From: DAOMFM01 sp035429825
Lineage (GTDB): Bacteria; Acidobacteriota; Blastocatellia; UBA7656; JADIYM01
Direction: 5' to 3'
Assembly (NCBI GenBank): GCA_044224215.1
Contig: JBGAKX010000195.1
Location: forward strand, 1-6,707
DNA length: 6,707 bases
Shown here: piece after piece, positions 1 to 5,856 of the stretch
Position numbering within the stretch: the first letter of the stretch is position 1
How the letters are laid out: each line of letters opens with the position of its first letter
Program-made: the position numbers and the translations under genes
The notes under the pieces: generated by a model
Seen by the model: only the letters and a program-made list of their open reading frames with translations
Told to the model about the DNA's origin: nothing
The model's database searches: none

Positions 1-834
1 CCGGATGATGTAGTCGCGAAGCTCGGTGCGGGGAACGACGTCGTCGAGCATGCCGTGCTCGAGCAGAAACTCGGCGCGTTGGAAACCTTTCGGCAGCTTC
101 TGGCGGATCGTCTGCTCGATCACGCGCGGGCCGGCAAATCCGATCAGCGCACCGGGTTCGGCAATGTTGACGTCGCCGAGCATCGCAAAGCTCGCCGTGA
201 CGCCGCCGGTCGTGGGATCGGTCAGGACCGAGATGTAGGGGATGCGCGCTTCGTCGAGACGCGCGAGCGCGCCGCTGATCTTGGCCATCTGCATCAGCGA
301 CAGCGTGCCTTCTTGCATGCGAGCGCCGCCCGACGCGGACACGATGACGAGCGGCGCGCGTTCGGCGATCGATCGCTCGACCGCACGCGCGATCTTCTCA
401 CCGACGACGGAGCCCATCGATCCGCCGACGAACTCGAGCTCCATCGACGCGACGACGGTTCTGCGGCCGCCCATCGTGCCGACTGCCGTGACGACGGCGT
501 CCTTCAGACCGGTGCGCTTCTCCATGCCGCGCAACCGTTCCTCGTACCCCTTGGTGTCGACGAAGTGGAGCGGATCGACGGACGAGATGCCGGCATCGGT
601 CTCTTCGTACGTGCCGTCGTCGAAGAGCAGCTGGAGCCGCTCGATGGCGCCGATGCGCAGGTGGTGTCCGCAGTCGGGGCATACGCTGAGGTTCTCGTCA
701 AAGTCGCGCTTGAACAGCGTGTGTTCACAGCCGGGACACTTTGCGAACAGCCCCTCGGTCTTGACGGTCTTGACCTCGCCCTCAACCTGAACGGGCGGTT
801 CTTGTGCGTCCTTGTGTCGTCGAAACCAGGCCAT
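1..834 (-). CDS. accD: Acetyl-CoA carboxylase carboxyltransferase subunit beta (partial, 3' end missing)
   Basis: AccD pairs with AccA to form the cytoplasmic carboxyltransferase that moves the carboxyl group from biotinylated AccB to acetyl-CoA, giving malonyl-CoA for fatty acid synthesis. The frame starts with MAWFRRHK and is open for 278 codons to the window edge with no stop, so only the last part is missing (the family is usually about 280-305 residues). An N-terminal zinc ribbon is visible: CPGC at residues 33-36 and CPDC at 52-55. The crotonase-like core carries GGARMQEG at 169-176, then LTDPTTGGVTASFAMLGD and EPGALIGFAGPRVIEQT, all typical of AccD. A good Shine-Dalgarno (AAAGGAG on the minus strand) lies just before the ATG at 834. 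It is transcribed away from the ihfA-like gene. Identification is firm; the true C-terminus is not visible. Confidence 0.97.
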   Translation of the reverse strand, partial: MAWFRRHKDAQEPPVQVEGEVKTVKTEGLFAKCPGCEHTLFKRDFDENLSVCPDCGHHLRIGAIERLQLLFDDGTYEETDAGISSVDPLHFVDTKGYEERLRGMEKRTGLKDAVVTAVGTMGGRRTVVASMELEFVGGSMGSVVGEKIARAVERSIAERAPLVIVSASGGARMQEGTLSLMQMAKISGALARLDEARIPYISVLTDPTTGGVTASFAMLGDVNIAEPGALIGFAGPRVIEQTIRQKLPKGFQRAEFLLEHGMLDDVVPRTELRDYIIR

Positions 835-864
835 CCGATCTCCTTTGGAGGTGCGCAATTGTAG

Positions 865-876
865 AGTTCGCGAACT
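865..876. promoter_or_regulatory. 12-bp perfect palindrome in the accD leader (possible operator)
   Basis: AGTTCGCGAACT is a perfect 12-base palindrome 31 bases upstream of the accD ATG. On the minus strand a -10-like TACATT (882-877) lies directly upstream of it, so the palindrome would cover the expected transcript start, a usual place for a repressor site. The matching -35 is poor and no regulator is identifiable, so the operator role is inference. Confidence 0.35.
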
Positions 877-888
877 AATGTAGCAAGG

Positions 889-978
889 CCGCAGATCAAC
901 GCAGATCAGGCGAATCAACGCAGATCAACTGATTATCGGCTCTTTCCGTCTTTGCATCTCTGCGTCTTTGCGTTCGGT
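889..978. repeat. Intergenic short-repeat block (GCAGATCA copies plus CTGCGT/TTGCGT tract)
   Basis: GCAGATCA occurs three times (891-898, 901-908, 920-927), with the longer AACGCAGATCA at 898-908 and 917-927. It is followed by a pyrimidine-rich tract with repeated TTTGC and CTGCGT words (about 943-975). No open frame or stable hairpin explains it. Similar degenerate 'ATCTGCGTT...ATCTGCG' and 'TTTGCGTCTTTGCG' tracts are common between genes in Acidobacteriota and some other phyla; that comparison is from memory. Confidence 0.5.
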
Positions 979-1008
979 TTGACAAATCCCTAAGTTACCG
1001 AGACTAAT
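979..1008 (+). promoter_or_regulatory. Possible upstream promoter P1 of the ihfA-like gene
   Basis: A consensus -35 TTGACA (979-984) is followed after 18 bases by ACTAAT (1003-1008), four of six matches to TATAAT. It is weaker than the promoter 44 bases downstream; the word GGTTTGACA is shared by both. Confidence 0.35.
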
Positions 1009-1022
1009 AGCAATGTCATGGT

Positions 1023-1051
1023 TTGACACGGATCGGGACCCCGCTTACACT
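1023..1051 (+). promoter_or_regulatory. Main sigma70-type promoter P2 of the ihfA-like gene
   Basis: Consensus TTGACA (1023-1028) is separated by exactly 17 bases from TACACT (1046-1051). Transcription would start near 1058, leaving a leader of about 50 bases before the ATG at 1110. Its position shows that the coding sequence cannot begin at the in-frame TTG at 1023, which is part of the -35 box. Confidence 0.75.
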
Positions 1052-1109
1052 AGGGCCGTTCTCGACGGCACCTGAGCCGCAATCACCGAAGCAGAAGGCC
1101 TTCGTTGAG

Positions 1110-1391
1110 ATGACAAAGGCAGACCTGGCCCGCGCAATCTATGAGCGCCACGGCGGCGTCACGCTCACCGAGGCGCGCCGTCTGGTTGACACGATCTTCG
1201 ACATCGTTCGCGACCGGCTGGTCTCAGGCGAAAGTGTCCGCATCGTCGGATTCGGGACGCTCGAGATCATCAACCGCAAGCCGCGCCGCGGACGGAACCC
1301 CTCCACCGGCGAGGAAATCGACCTCAAACCTCACCGTGCATTGGTTTTCCGGCCCTCGCGAGCCATGCGTTCAGTCCCTTCGAACCGGTAG
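1110..1391 (+). CDS. ihfA: IHF/HU-family DNA-bending protein, integration host factor alpha-like
   Basis: Small nucleoid protein that dimerises and bends DNA by inserting beta-arm prolines into the minor groove; it acts in chromosome compaction, recombination and transcription. The 93-residue length suits the family. The N-terminal helices (residues 2-38) lead into the signature GFGTLEIINRKPRRGRNPST at 47-66, with the intercalating proline at P64, then GEEI and a C-terminal RALVFRPSR strand and helix. RRGRNP(x)TGEEI and the downstream MerR gene point to IHF-alpha rather than HU, but the partner subunit is not in this window, so a homodimer cannot be excluded. The ATG at 1110 was chosen because the frame's upstream TTG overlaps a promoter and the family begins with MTKADLA-like sequence; AGAAGG at 1093-1098 is a modest ribosome binding site. 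merR follows after 13 bases, so the two are probably cotranscribed. Confidence 0.92.
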   Translation: MTKADLARAIYERHGGVTLTEARRLVDTIFDIVRDRLVSGESVRIVGFGTLEIINRKPRRGRNPSTGEEIDLKPHRALVFRPSRAMRSVPSNR

Positions 1392-1404
1392 CAGTGGATC
1401 CTGA

Positions 1405-1854
1405 ATGGAACCCGCCAAGAGCATTCCCGACAAGCTGTTCTACAAGATTGGCGAGGTCTGTGATCACGTTGGGGTCCAGCCGCACGTGCTGCGGTACTGG
1501 GAGTCCGAATTCCCGATGCTCGCGCCGCAGAAGAACCGCGCTGGGCAGCGGGTCTACCGGCGCAAGGATCTCGAGATCGTGCTCAGGATTCGCGAGCTGC
1601 TCTATGACGAGAAGTTCACGATCGCCGGTGCGAAACGGAAGCTCAGCGAGGAGATGCGCGCCGGAGCGCCGCCCCGTCTGAAGGTCGTGACGCCCGTTCC
1701 CGAGCCCGATCAGGCGGTGCTCCCGGGCATCGATCGGACCGCGCCGCCGGCGGTGAGCGCGAATGCCAGGAGGTCGCTGAAACAGATCCGGCGCGATCTG
1801 GAGGCCTTGTTGACTTTGCTCAATACGGATGGTAAAAACTCCGACCGCCGCTAG
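1405..1854 (+). CDS. MerR-family transcriptional regulator (ihfA-linked type)
   Basis: A 149-residue predicted cytoplasmic DNA-binding protein. Residues 12-80 form the MerR winged helix-turn-helix: FYKIGEVCDHVGVQPHVLRYW, then an FPMLAP loop, GQRVYRRKDLE and a helix ending near TIAGAKRKL. Residues about 85-149 are Pro/Arg-rich followed by a short Leu-rich helix (SLKQIRRDLEALLTLL) that could be the dimerisation coiled coil. No Cys-based metal-binding loop like that of MerR, CueR or ZntR is present, so the effector is unknown. An in-frame TGA at 1402-1404 immediately precedes the ATG, which fixes the earliest possible start. The ribosome binding site is weak. The pairing with an IHF-alpha gene upstream and tRNA-Pro downstream resembles a neighbourhood known from Pseudomonas and other proteobacteria, and suggests the conserved orphan MerR found there. 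Confidence 0.9.
   Translation: MEPAKSIPDKLFYKIGEVCDHVGVQPHVLRYWESEFPMLAPQKNRAGQRVYRRKDLEIVLRIRELLYDEKFTIAGAKRKLSEEMRAGAPPRLKVVTPVPEPDQAVLPGIDRTAPPAVSANARRSLKQIRRDLEALLTLLNTDGKNSDRR
1810..1838 (+). promoter_or_regulatory. Promoter for tRNA-Pro(GGG) inside the merR coding region
   Basis: TTGACT (1810-1815), 17 bases, then TAAAAA (1833-1838). The start would fall near 1845, about 20 bases before the mature tRNA 5' end, which is typical for tRNA promoters. The elements lie within the last 15 codons of merR. A small hairpin (CGCCGC 1846-1851 with GCGGCG 1859-1864) sits in the tRNA leader over the merR stop. Confidence 0.6.
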
Positions 1855-1865
1855 GTTTGCGGCGA

Positions 1866-1942
<77 letters not shown>

Positions 1943-1961
1943 GAAATCGATACACGGTTCG

Positions 1962-2002
1962 TGCGAAGGACACAGCGAGTCTGCTACTGTGTCCTTCTCG
2001 CA
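1962..2002 (+). promoter_or_regulatory. Hairpin between tRNA-Pro and surE
   Basis: AAGGACACAG (1966-1975) pairs perfectly with CTGTGTCCTT (1987-1996) across an 11-base loop. After a two-base bulge (1997-1998) four more pairs form (TGCG 1962-1965 with CGCA 1999-2002). There is no T tract after it, so it is not a standard rho-independent terminator. It ends three bases before the surE ATG and may act in tRNA 3' processing, attenuation or control of surE translation. Confidence 0.6.
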
Positions 2003-2005
2003 TTT

Positions 2006-2770
2006 ATGACGCGCATTCTTGTTACAAACGACGACGGCATCCACTCGGAAGGCATCGTCGTCCTCGCGCGGGCGCTCGAGAGCATTGGCGAGGTGTTCGT
2101 CATTGCGCCGGCGCACGAGATGAGCGCCGCGTCGCATTCGCTGACGCTGATGCGCCCGCTCAGGATCGACGAGATCGACGATCACCACTTCTCGATCGAC
2201 GGCACGCCGACCGATTGCGTCACGCTCGCGATGAGCCACGTCCTGAAGGACCGTAAACCGGACATCGTGCTGTCGGGCATCAATCGCGGGCCGAATCTCG
2301 GCGACGACACGACGTATTCGGGGACCGTAGCGGGCGCGCTCGAGGCGTCGATCCACGGGCTCCCTGGCATCGCTGTCAGCCTGGTCACCCGGTCGGATTT
2401 CGACTTTTCGCACGCGGCCGAGTTTGCGGTCAGGCTTGCGGAACGCGTTCTGTCAGATGGACTTCCGCGCGGAACGCTGCTCAGCGTGAACGTTCCTCCG
2501 GGTCCGGTGAAGGGAGCGAGGATCACGCGGCAGGGCGTGAAGATCGCAAAGCCGACGGTGCTCGAGGGAATAGACCCAAGACGGCGCCGGTACTACTGGA
2601 TTGGCGAAGAGAAGGTCACGTGGCACGACGAGAACGGCACCGACTATGAGGCTGTGAGCGAAGGACTTGTGTCGATCACGCCGCTCCGGAATGACTTGAC
2701 CGACTACCGAGCGCTCGACGAGATGCGCGGCAACGGTTGGGGCGGGTTCGCCGCGGGGAACGGCCGGTGA
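2006..2770 (+). CDS. surE: 5'/3'-nucleotidase SurE (stationary-phase survival protein)
   Basis: Cytoplasmic metal-dependent phosphatase that removes phosphate from nucleoside 5'- and 3'-monophosphates; linked to stationary-phase survival. The 254-residue product starts MTRILVTNDDG, matching the family start, so upstream in-frame starts inside the tRNA are rejected. Visible motifs are NDDG at 8-11 (metal ligands D9 and D10), EMSAASHS at 38-45 (S40) and SGINRGPNLGDDTTYSGTVAGA at 90-111 (N93), the standard SurE metal site and conserved core. Length equals the usual about 250-260. No Shine-Dalgarno is visible; a hairpin ends three bases before the ATG. The gene overlaps pcm by four bases, as in the common surE-pcm operon, so the two are probably translationally coupled. 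Confidence 0.97.
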   Translation: MTRILVTNDDGIHSEGIVVLARALESIGEVFVIAPAHEMSAASHSLTLMRPLRIDEIDDHHFSIDGTPTDCVTLAMSHVLKDRKPDIVLSGINRGPNLGDDTTYSGTVAGALEASIHGLPGIAVSLVTRSDFDFSHAAEFAVRLAERVLSDGLPRGTLLSVNVPPGPVKGARITRQGVKIAKPTVLEGIDPRRRRYYWIGEEKVTWHDENGTDYEAVSEGLVSITPLRNDLTDYRALDEMRGNGWGGFAAGNGR

Positions 2771-3450
2771 TCGGCGAGCGCGGCCGCGACGCGGCGCCGG
2801 CGGCGTCGCTCGATCCGTACACTCGTGCGCGCGAGCGGATGATCGACGTGCTGGTTGCGCGCGGCATCCGGGACCAGCGCGTTCTGGACGTGATGGCAAA
2901 GGTCCCGAGGCACGAATTCGTGCCCGAGCCCTTTACCGCGAAGGCATATGGGGATCATGCCTTGTCGATCGGCGCGGATCAGACGATCTCGCAGCCATAC
3001 ATGGTTGCGCTGATGACGTCGATGCTCGAGCTGACCCCCGAATCGCGGGTGCTCGAAATCGGCGCCGGATCGGGGTACCAGACGGCCGTCCTTTCGCGCA
3101 TGGCGGCGTATGTCTATGGGATAGAACGAATTGCAGAGCTCGCGCGCGCCGCGATGTCCAGGCTGAATGCGCTCAGGATCACAAACGCCACGATCAAGTG
3201 TTTTGACGGAACGATCGGGTGGAGCGAGCACGCGCCGTACGACGCCGTGCTCGTGGCCGCGGGCGGTCCGTCGGTTCCGGAACCCCTCATTCAGCAACTC
3301 AAGGTTGGCGGCCGCCTGGTCGCACCCGTCGGCACGGATCGCACCCAGCGGCTCGTGCGGCTCACAAAGACGCCGCAAGGCATTGTGGAAGAAGACCTTG
3401 GCGGGTGCATCTTTGTGAAGTTGATCGGGCGGTACGGGTACGAACGCTGA
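2767..3450 (+). CDS. pcm: Protein-L-isoaspartate O-methyltransferase
   Basis: Transfers a methyl group from S-adenosylmethionine to isoaspartyl residues in ageing proteins, starting their repair in the cytoplasm. From a GTG at 2767 the product is 227 residues (family about 205-230). GIRDQRVLDVMAKVPRHEFV (33-52) and QTISQPYMV (72-80) are typical, and VLEIGAGSGYQTAVL (95-109) is the SAM-binding motif I of class I methyltransferases. The GTG overlaps the surE TGA as GTGA, which favours it. A TTG 30 bases upstream and an ATG at 2839 (within the conserved RERM segment) are less likely starts; the ATG would remove residues usually conserved. It follows surE directly and shares its job of maintaining resting cells. 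Confidence 0.96.
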   Translation: MIGERGRDAAPAASLDPYTRARERMIDVLVARGIRDQRVLDVMAKVPRHEFVPEPFTAKAYGDHALSIGADQTISQPYMVALMTSMLELTPESRVLEIGAGSGYQTAVLSRMAAYVYGIERIAELARAAMSRLNALRITNATIKCFDGTIGWSEHAPYDAVLVAAGGPSVPEPLIQQLKVGGRLVAPVGTDRTQRLVRLTKTPQGIVEEDLGGCIFVKLIGRYGYER

Positions 3451-3565
3451 TTCCGGCCAAAGCAACACTCTCGCAAGACCCCAAAAAATTTCCCTCGCAT
3501 CATGTATTACCTCGACAGGCATTCGCTCTGTTAGGGAGTTCGCCCCCCGCGACGCCAAAGAATTT

Positions 3566-3571
3566 AGGAGG
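3566..3571 (+). promoter_or_regulatory. Strong Shine-Dalgarno of the repeat-rich secreted protein
   Basis: AGGAGG lies nine bases before the ATG at 3581, the best ribosome binding site in the window. The rest of the 3451-3580 gap shows no convincing promoter or terminator. Confidence 0.8.
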
Positions 3572-3580
3572 CAAGGGAAA

Positions 3581-4708
3581 ATGTTAGCACTGGGTAATTT
3601 CAAGAAAATCAACAATTTGGGTCCTGTGGCCAAGACGGCCAGCGTCGCGGCGTATGGAGTAGCCGTGGGAGCGTTCCTGATCTGGACGTTCAGCGCCCAG
3701 GGTCTGTCCGGATCAAAGGTGTACGCTCAGGGTGTTGCCGGCAAGGGAAATGCCGTGAAGAAGCTCACCAAGAGCGGCGCGAAGCTCGACAGGGCCACCG
3801 GCAAGCTCAATCAGAAGGCCGGCGATGCACTCGCGGCGCACGTGATTTCGGTTCACAGCCGGGTGACGGAGAGCGAACTGCTCGGCCGACCCGAAGGTGT
3901 TCCCCAGGTGGCAGCGGCGGCGGTCGTGGCGCGCGTGACAAATCAGTCGCTCAGCCAGGTGATCAGCAAGCTGCAGTCCGGTTCGACGATCGGCCAGGTC
4001 GTGGCCAACGCGGGCGTGGCGACGACATACGCGCAGACGATGCTGACGAGCACGCTCGTCGCGGTCAACTCGAACACGCGGGCGCTGAAGGGCGGCATTC
4101 TTGATTCCGACCACGACGGCATCCCGAACGCGATGGACGACGACGTCGACGGCGACGGCGTGTCGAACAAGACGGACGACGATGTCGACGGCGATGGTAC
4201 GCCGAACAGCTCGGACGACGACGTTGACGACGACGGTATGTCGAACTCGGATGACGATGACGTCGACGGCGACGGCGAGTCGAACATGGACGACGACGAC
4301 ATCGATGGCGACCACGTGAGCAACAGCTCGGATTCGGACGATGACGGCGACTCGATCGACGACGATTCCGACGACGATTCGAACGGCGACGGCGTCGACG
4401 ACTCGACCGAGGACACCGGCGACGACAACGGAAATGACAACGGGAATGCCAACGGCAACTCGAACGGCAATGGCAACGACGACAACGGCAACGGCAACGA
4501 CGACAACGGCAACGACAACGGGAATGCCAACGGCAACGGCAACGATGACAATGGCAACGGGAACGACGACAACGGCAACGGGAACGACGACAACGGGAAC
4601 GGCAACGACGACAACGGGAACGACAACGGCAACGGGAACGGCAACGGGAACGGAAACAGCAACGGGAACGGGAACGGCAACGACGACGGACGCGGCGTCC
4701 AACCGTAA
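3581..4708 (+). CDS. Exported protein with Asp-rich calcium-binding-like repeats and an Asn/Gly/Asp tail, function unknown
   Basis: A 375-residue protein with no recognised enzyme domain. Residues 1-49 look like an export signal: basic start (KK at 8-9), hydrophobic stretch about 20-38 and a possible cleavage after VYA (47-49). Uncleaved, it would be a membrane anchor. Residues 50-170 are Ala/Val/Ser-rich and probably helical. Residues 173-250 form six consecutive 13-residue units of the type DDDVDGDGVSNKT (starts 173, 186, 199, 212, 225, 238), resembling thrombospondin type-3 or other DxDxDG calcium-binding loops. Residues 251-280 are Asp/Ser-rich, and 281-369 are almost only Asn, Gly and Asp. 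The protein is very acidic. No C-terminal sorting signal is seen. It has a strong ribosome binding site and its own terminator, so it is probably a single-gene unit. A calcium-dependent surface or matrix role is inference only. Confidence 0.9.
   Translation: MLALGNFKKINNLGPVAKTASVAAYGVAVGAFLIWTFSAQGLSGSKVYAQGVAGKGNAVKKLTKSGAKLDRATGKLNQKAGDALAAHVISVHSRVTESELLGRPEGVPQVAAAAVVARVTNQSLSQVISKLQSGSTIGQVVANAGVATTYAQTMLTSTLVAVNSNTRALKGGILDSDHDGIPNAMDDDVDGDGVSNKTDDDVDGDGTPNSSDDDVDDDGMSNSDDDDVDGDGESNMDDDDIDGDHVSNSSDSDDDGDSIDDDSDDDSNGDGVDDSTEDTGDDNGNDNGNANGNSNGNGNDDNGNGNDDNGNDNGNANGNGNDDNGNGNDDNGNGNDDNGNGNDDNGNDNGNGNGNGNGNSNGNGNGNDDGRGVQP
4097..4330 (+). repeat. Six tandem 39-bp coding units (13-residue DxDGDG repeats)
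   Basis: The translated period is exactly 13 residues from 173 to 250, hence 39 bases per unit, with no insertion. Units 2-6 share the core DDD(V/I)D(G/D)D. The first (ILDSDHDGIPNAM) is the most diverged. Repeated GACGACGA(C/T) and GTCGACGGCGA words are seen at DNA level. Confidence 0.85.
4421..4690 (+). repeat. AACGGC/AACGAC-type hexamer repeat encoding the Asn/Gly/Asp tail
   Basis: About 270 bases of degenerate AACGG(C/G), AACGAC and GACAACGG words encode NGN and NDDNG units. From 4553 to 4697, 145 bases contain no T at all on the plus strand. Such tracts are prone to slippage and length variation in multiples of six. Confidence 0.85.
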
Positions 4709-4739
4709 CTCGCACGATTCGAATTCCTGAATCGCTCCT

Positions 4740-4778
4740 GGCGGGCGCCCTGGGTCGGGCGTCCGCCGCTTTTTCTTT
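4740..4778 (+). terminator. Rho-independent terminator after the repeat-rich gene
   Basis: An 11-pair stem, GGCGGGCGCCC (4740-4750) with GGGCGTCCGCC (4757-4767) including one G-U pair, a six-base loop, then GCTTTTTCTTT. It begins 31 bases after the stop. Confidence 0.93.
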
Positions 4779-4805
4779 GACAGTACCGGGGGCCTCGTGT
4801 AAGGT
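4777..4805 (+). promoter_or_regulatory. Promoter of tRNA-Pro(CGG)
   Basis: TTGACA (4777-4782) overlaps the T tract of the preceding terminator. Seventeen bases later comes TAAGGT (4800-4805), a weak -10. The start near 4812 is about eight bases before the mature tRNA. The -35 is exact; the -10 is the uncertain part. Confidence 0.55.
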
Positions 4806-4819
4806 TCCCCTTCCTCTGA

Positions 4820-4895
<76 letters not shown>

Positions 4896-4907
4896 CTGAA
4901 TTCCGGA

Positions 4908-4943
4908 CCCCAATCACGGCTGCAAGCGTGGTTGGGGCTTTTC
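4908..4943 (+). terminator. Rho-independent terminator of tRNA-Pro(CGG)
   Basis: Stem CCCCAATCACG (4908-4918) with CGTGGTTGGGG (4927-4937), 11 pairs including one G-U, an eight-base loop, then CTTTTC. It starts 14 bases after the tRNA. The T run is short, so some readthrough into acyP is possible. Confidence 0.8.
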
Positions 4944-4969
4944 AGTTCCAAGCACGAGTTCGCAAGGCA

Positions 4970-5242
4970 ATGACGGTGGCGCGTCGCTACATCATCTCGG
5001 GACGGGTTCAGGGCGTTGGGTACAGGTATTTCGCGGTACGCGCCGCCGAACGACTCGGAGTCGCGGGGACGGTCCGCAACCTCGCCGACGGCTCGGTCGA
5101 AGCGGTTGCCGAGGCTGCCCTCGCCACGCTGATCGAGTTTCGTGCCGAGCTCGAGCGCGGACCGCGGTTCGGGCGTGTCGAAGCCATCAGCGAGGAGCCG
5201 ACCGCAGTGATCGGCCACACGTCATTTCAAGTACTGTATTGA
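4970..5242 (+). CDS. acyP: Acylphosphatase
   Basis: Small cytoplasmic enzyme that hydrolyses the carboxyl-phosphate bond of acylphosphates. The product is 90 residues, the normal size. GRVQGVGYRYF (11-21) is the phosphate-binding signature with catalytic R19, and GTVRNLADGSVE (33-44) contains catalytic N37; both key residues are present. The frame is open back into the tRNA, so the start must be inferred. ATG at 4970 fits the family length, but AAGG at 4964-4967 is only two bases before it. A GTG at 4976 (residue 3) would have better spacing (eight bases) and gives MARRYIISG; either is possible. No separate promoter is evident after the tRNA terminator. apt follows closely. Confidence 0.94.
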   Translation: MTVARRYIISGRVQGVGYRYFAVRAAERLGVAGTVRNLADGSVEAVAEAALATLIEFRAELERGPRFGRVEAISEEPTAVIGHTSFQVLY

Positions 5243-5255
5243 GGAGCACCAGCAC

Positions 5256-5783
5256 GTGGACAACCTGAAGCGAATGATCCGCGAGATCCCCGATTTTCCG
5301 AAGCCGGGGATCCAGTTCTACGACATCACGACCCTGCTCAAGAATCCATATGGGTTCCGGACGACGATCGACCGGCTGACCGAGATGGTTGGCGACGGCG
5401 AAGCGCGGATCGACACGGTTGTCGGCATGGAGGCACGAGGGTTCATCTTCGCGCCCGCCCTCGCGTACCGGCTCGGCGCGGGCTTTGTCCCGATTCGCAA
5501 GCCAAAGAAGCTGCCGGGCGAGACCGAGCGCGTCGAGTACGATCTCGAATACGGAACGGACGTGCTCGAGGTCCACAAGGACGCCATCGGCAAGGGACAC
5601 CGCGTGCTGATCGCCGACGACCTGCTGGCGACGGGTGGCACCGCCAAGGCGGTCGTGGATCTCGTCGAACGCCTTGGCGGCGAGGTGGTCGCTTGCGCGT
5701 TTGTCATCGAGCTCACGTTTCTTGGCGGGCGCGAGCGTCTCGCGCCGCACAAGGTGTCGTCGCTGCTCCGGTACGATTCGTAG
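5256..5783 (+). CDS. apt: Adenine phosphoribosyltransferase
   Basis: Purine salvage enzyme that joins adenine and PRPP to give AMP and pyrophosphate in the cytoplasm. The 175-residue product has the usual length and the family start (IREIPDFPKPGIQFYDIT at 8-25, with FYDITTLL). It has GMEARGF (57-63), the flexible catalytic loop RKPKKLPGET (81-90) and the PRPP-binding motif VLIADDLLATGGT (117-129). The start is GTG at 5256, supported by GGAG at 5243-5246 with a nine-base gap; this site overlaps the acyP stop (TGAGGAG), so translation of the two genes is probably coupled. No clear terminator follows, though the next gene seems to have its own promoter. Confidence 0.97.
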   Translation: MDNLKRMIREIPDFPKPGIQFYDITTLLKNPYGFRTTIDRLTEMVGDGEARIDTVVGMEARGFIFAPALAYRLGAGFVPIRKPKKLPGETERVEYDLEYGTDVLEVHKDAIGKGHRVLIADDLLATGGTAKAVVDLVERLGGEVVACAFVIELTFLGGRERLAPHKVSSLLRYDS

Positions 5784-5809
5784 CCTGCCACCGGGTGCCG
5801 GGCTATCGT

Positions 5810-5819
5810 GAAATATTTC
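5810..5819. promoter_or_regulatory. GAAATATTTC palindrome upstream of the Cys-containing gene
   Basis: A perfect 10-base AT-rich palindrome in a GC-rich surrounding, two bases before the proposed -35 element. It could be a regulator site or an UP-like element. It is short enough that chance cannot be excluded. Confidence 0.3.
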
Positions 5820-5821
5820 GC

Positions 5822-5850
5822 TTGATCGGATGATCTGCCGGGCGGATACT
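5822..5850 (+). promoter_or_regulatory. Promoter of the Cys-containing small protein
   Basis: TTGATC (5822-5827), 17 bases, GATACT (5845-5850); each hexamer matches the consensus at four of six positions. The predicted start (about 5856-5858) coincides with the ATG at 5857, which implies a leaderless or near-leaderless mRNA. This agrees with the lack of a ribosome binding site. Confidence 0.5.
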
Positions 5851-5856
5851 TCTGCC

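Noticed and set aside
55..864. 269-residue plus-strand frame opposite accD
   Set aside because: accD on the minus strand is unmistakable; this frame is Arg/Asp/Ala-rich shadow sequence.
889..930. CRISPR array or iterons from the GCAGATCA copies
   Set aside because: Copies are too short and unevenly spaced (10 and 19 bases); no spacers, cas genes or replication gene are nearby.
1023..1109. Longer N-terminus for the IHF-like protein from the TTG at 1023
   Set aside because: The TTG is part of a consensus -35 box, and the extension does not look like the family; ATG 1110 gives the normal length.
2704..3633. 309-residue minus-strand frame over pcm
   Set aside because: It is antisense to a well-identified pcm gene and has no recognisable motif.
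3943..4715. Two further minus-strand frames rich in Pro/Leu/Ser or Arg/Cys opposite the repeats
   Set aside because: Low-complexity shadows of the hexamer repeat; a T-free coding strand removes TAA, TAG and TGA from the other frames of that strand, and TTA, CTA and TCA from the opposite strand.
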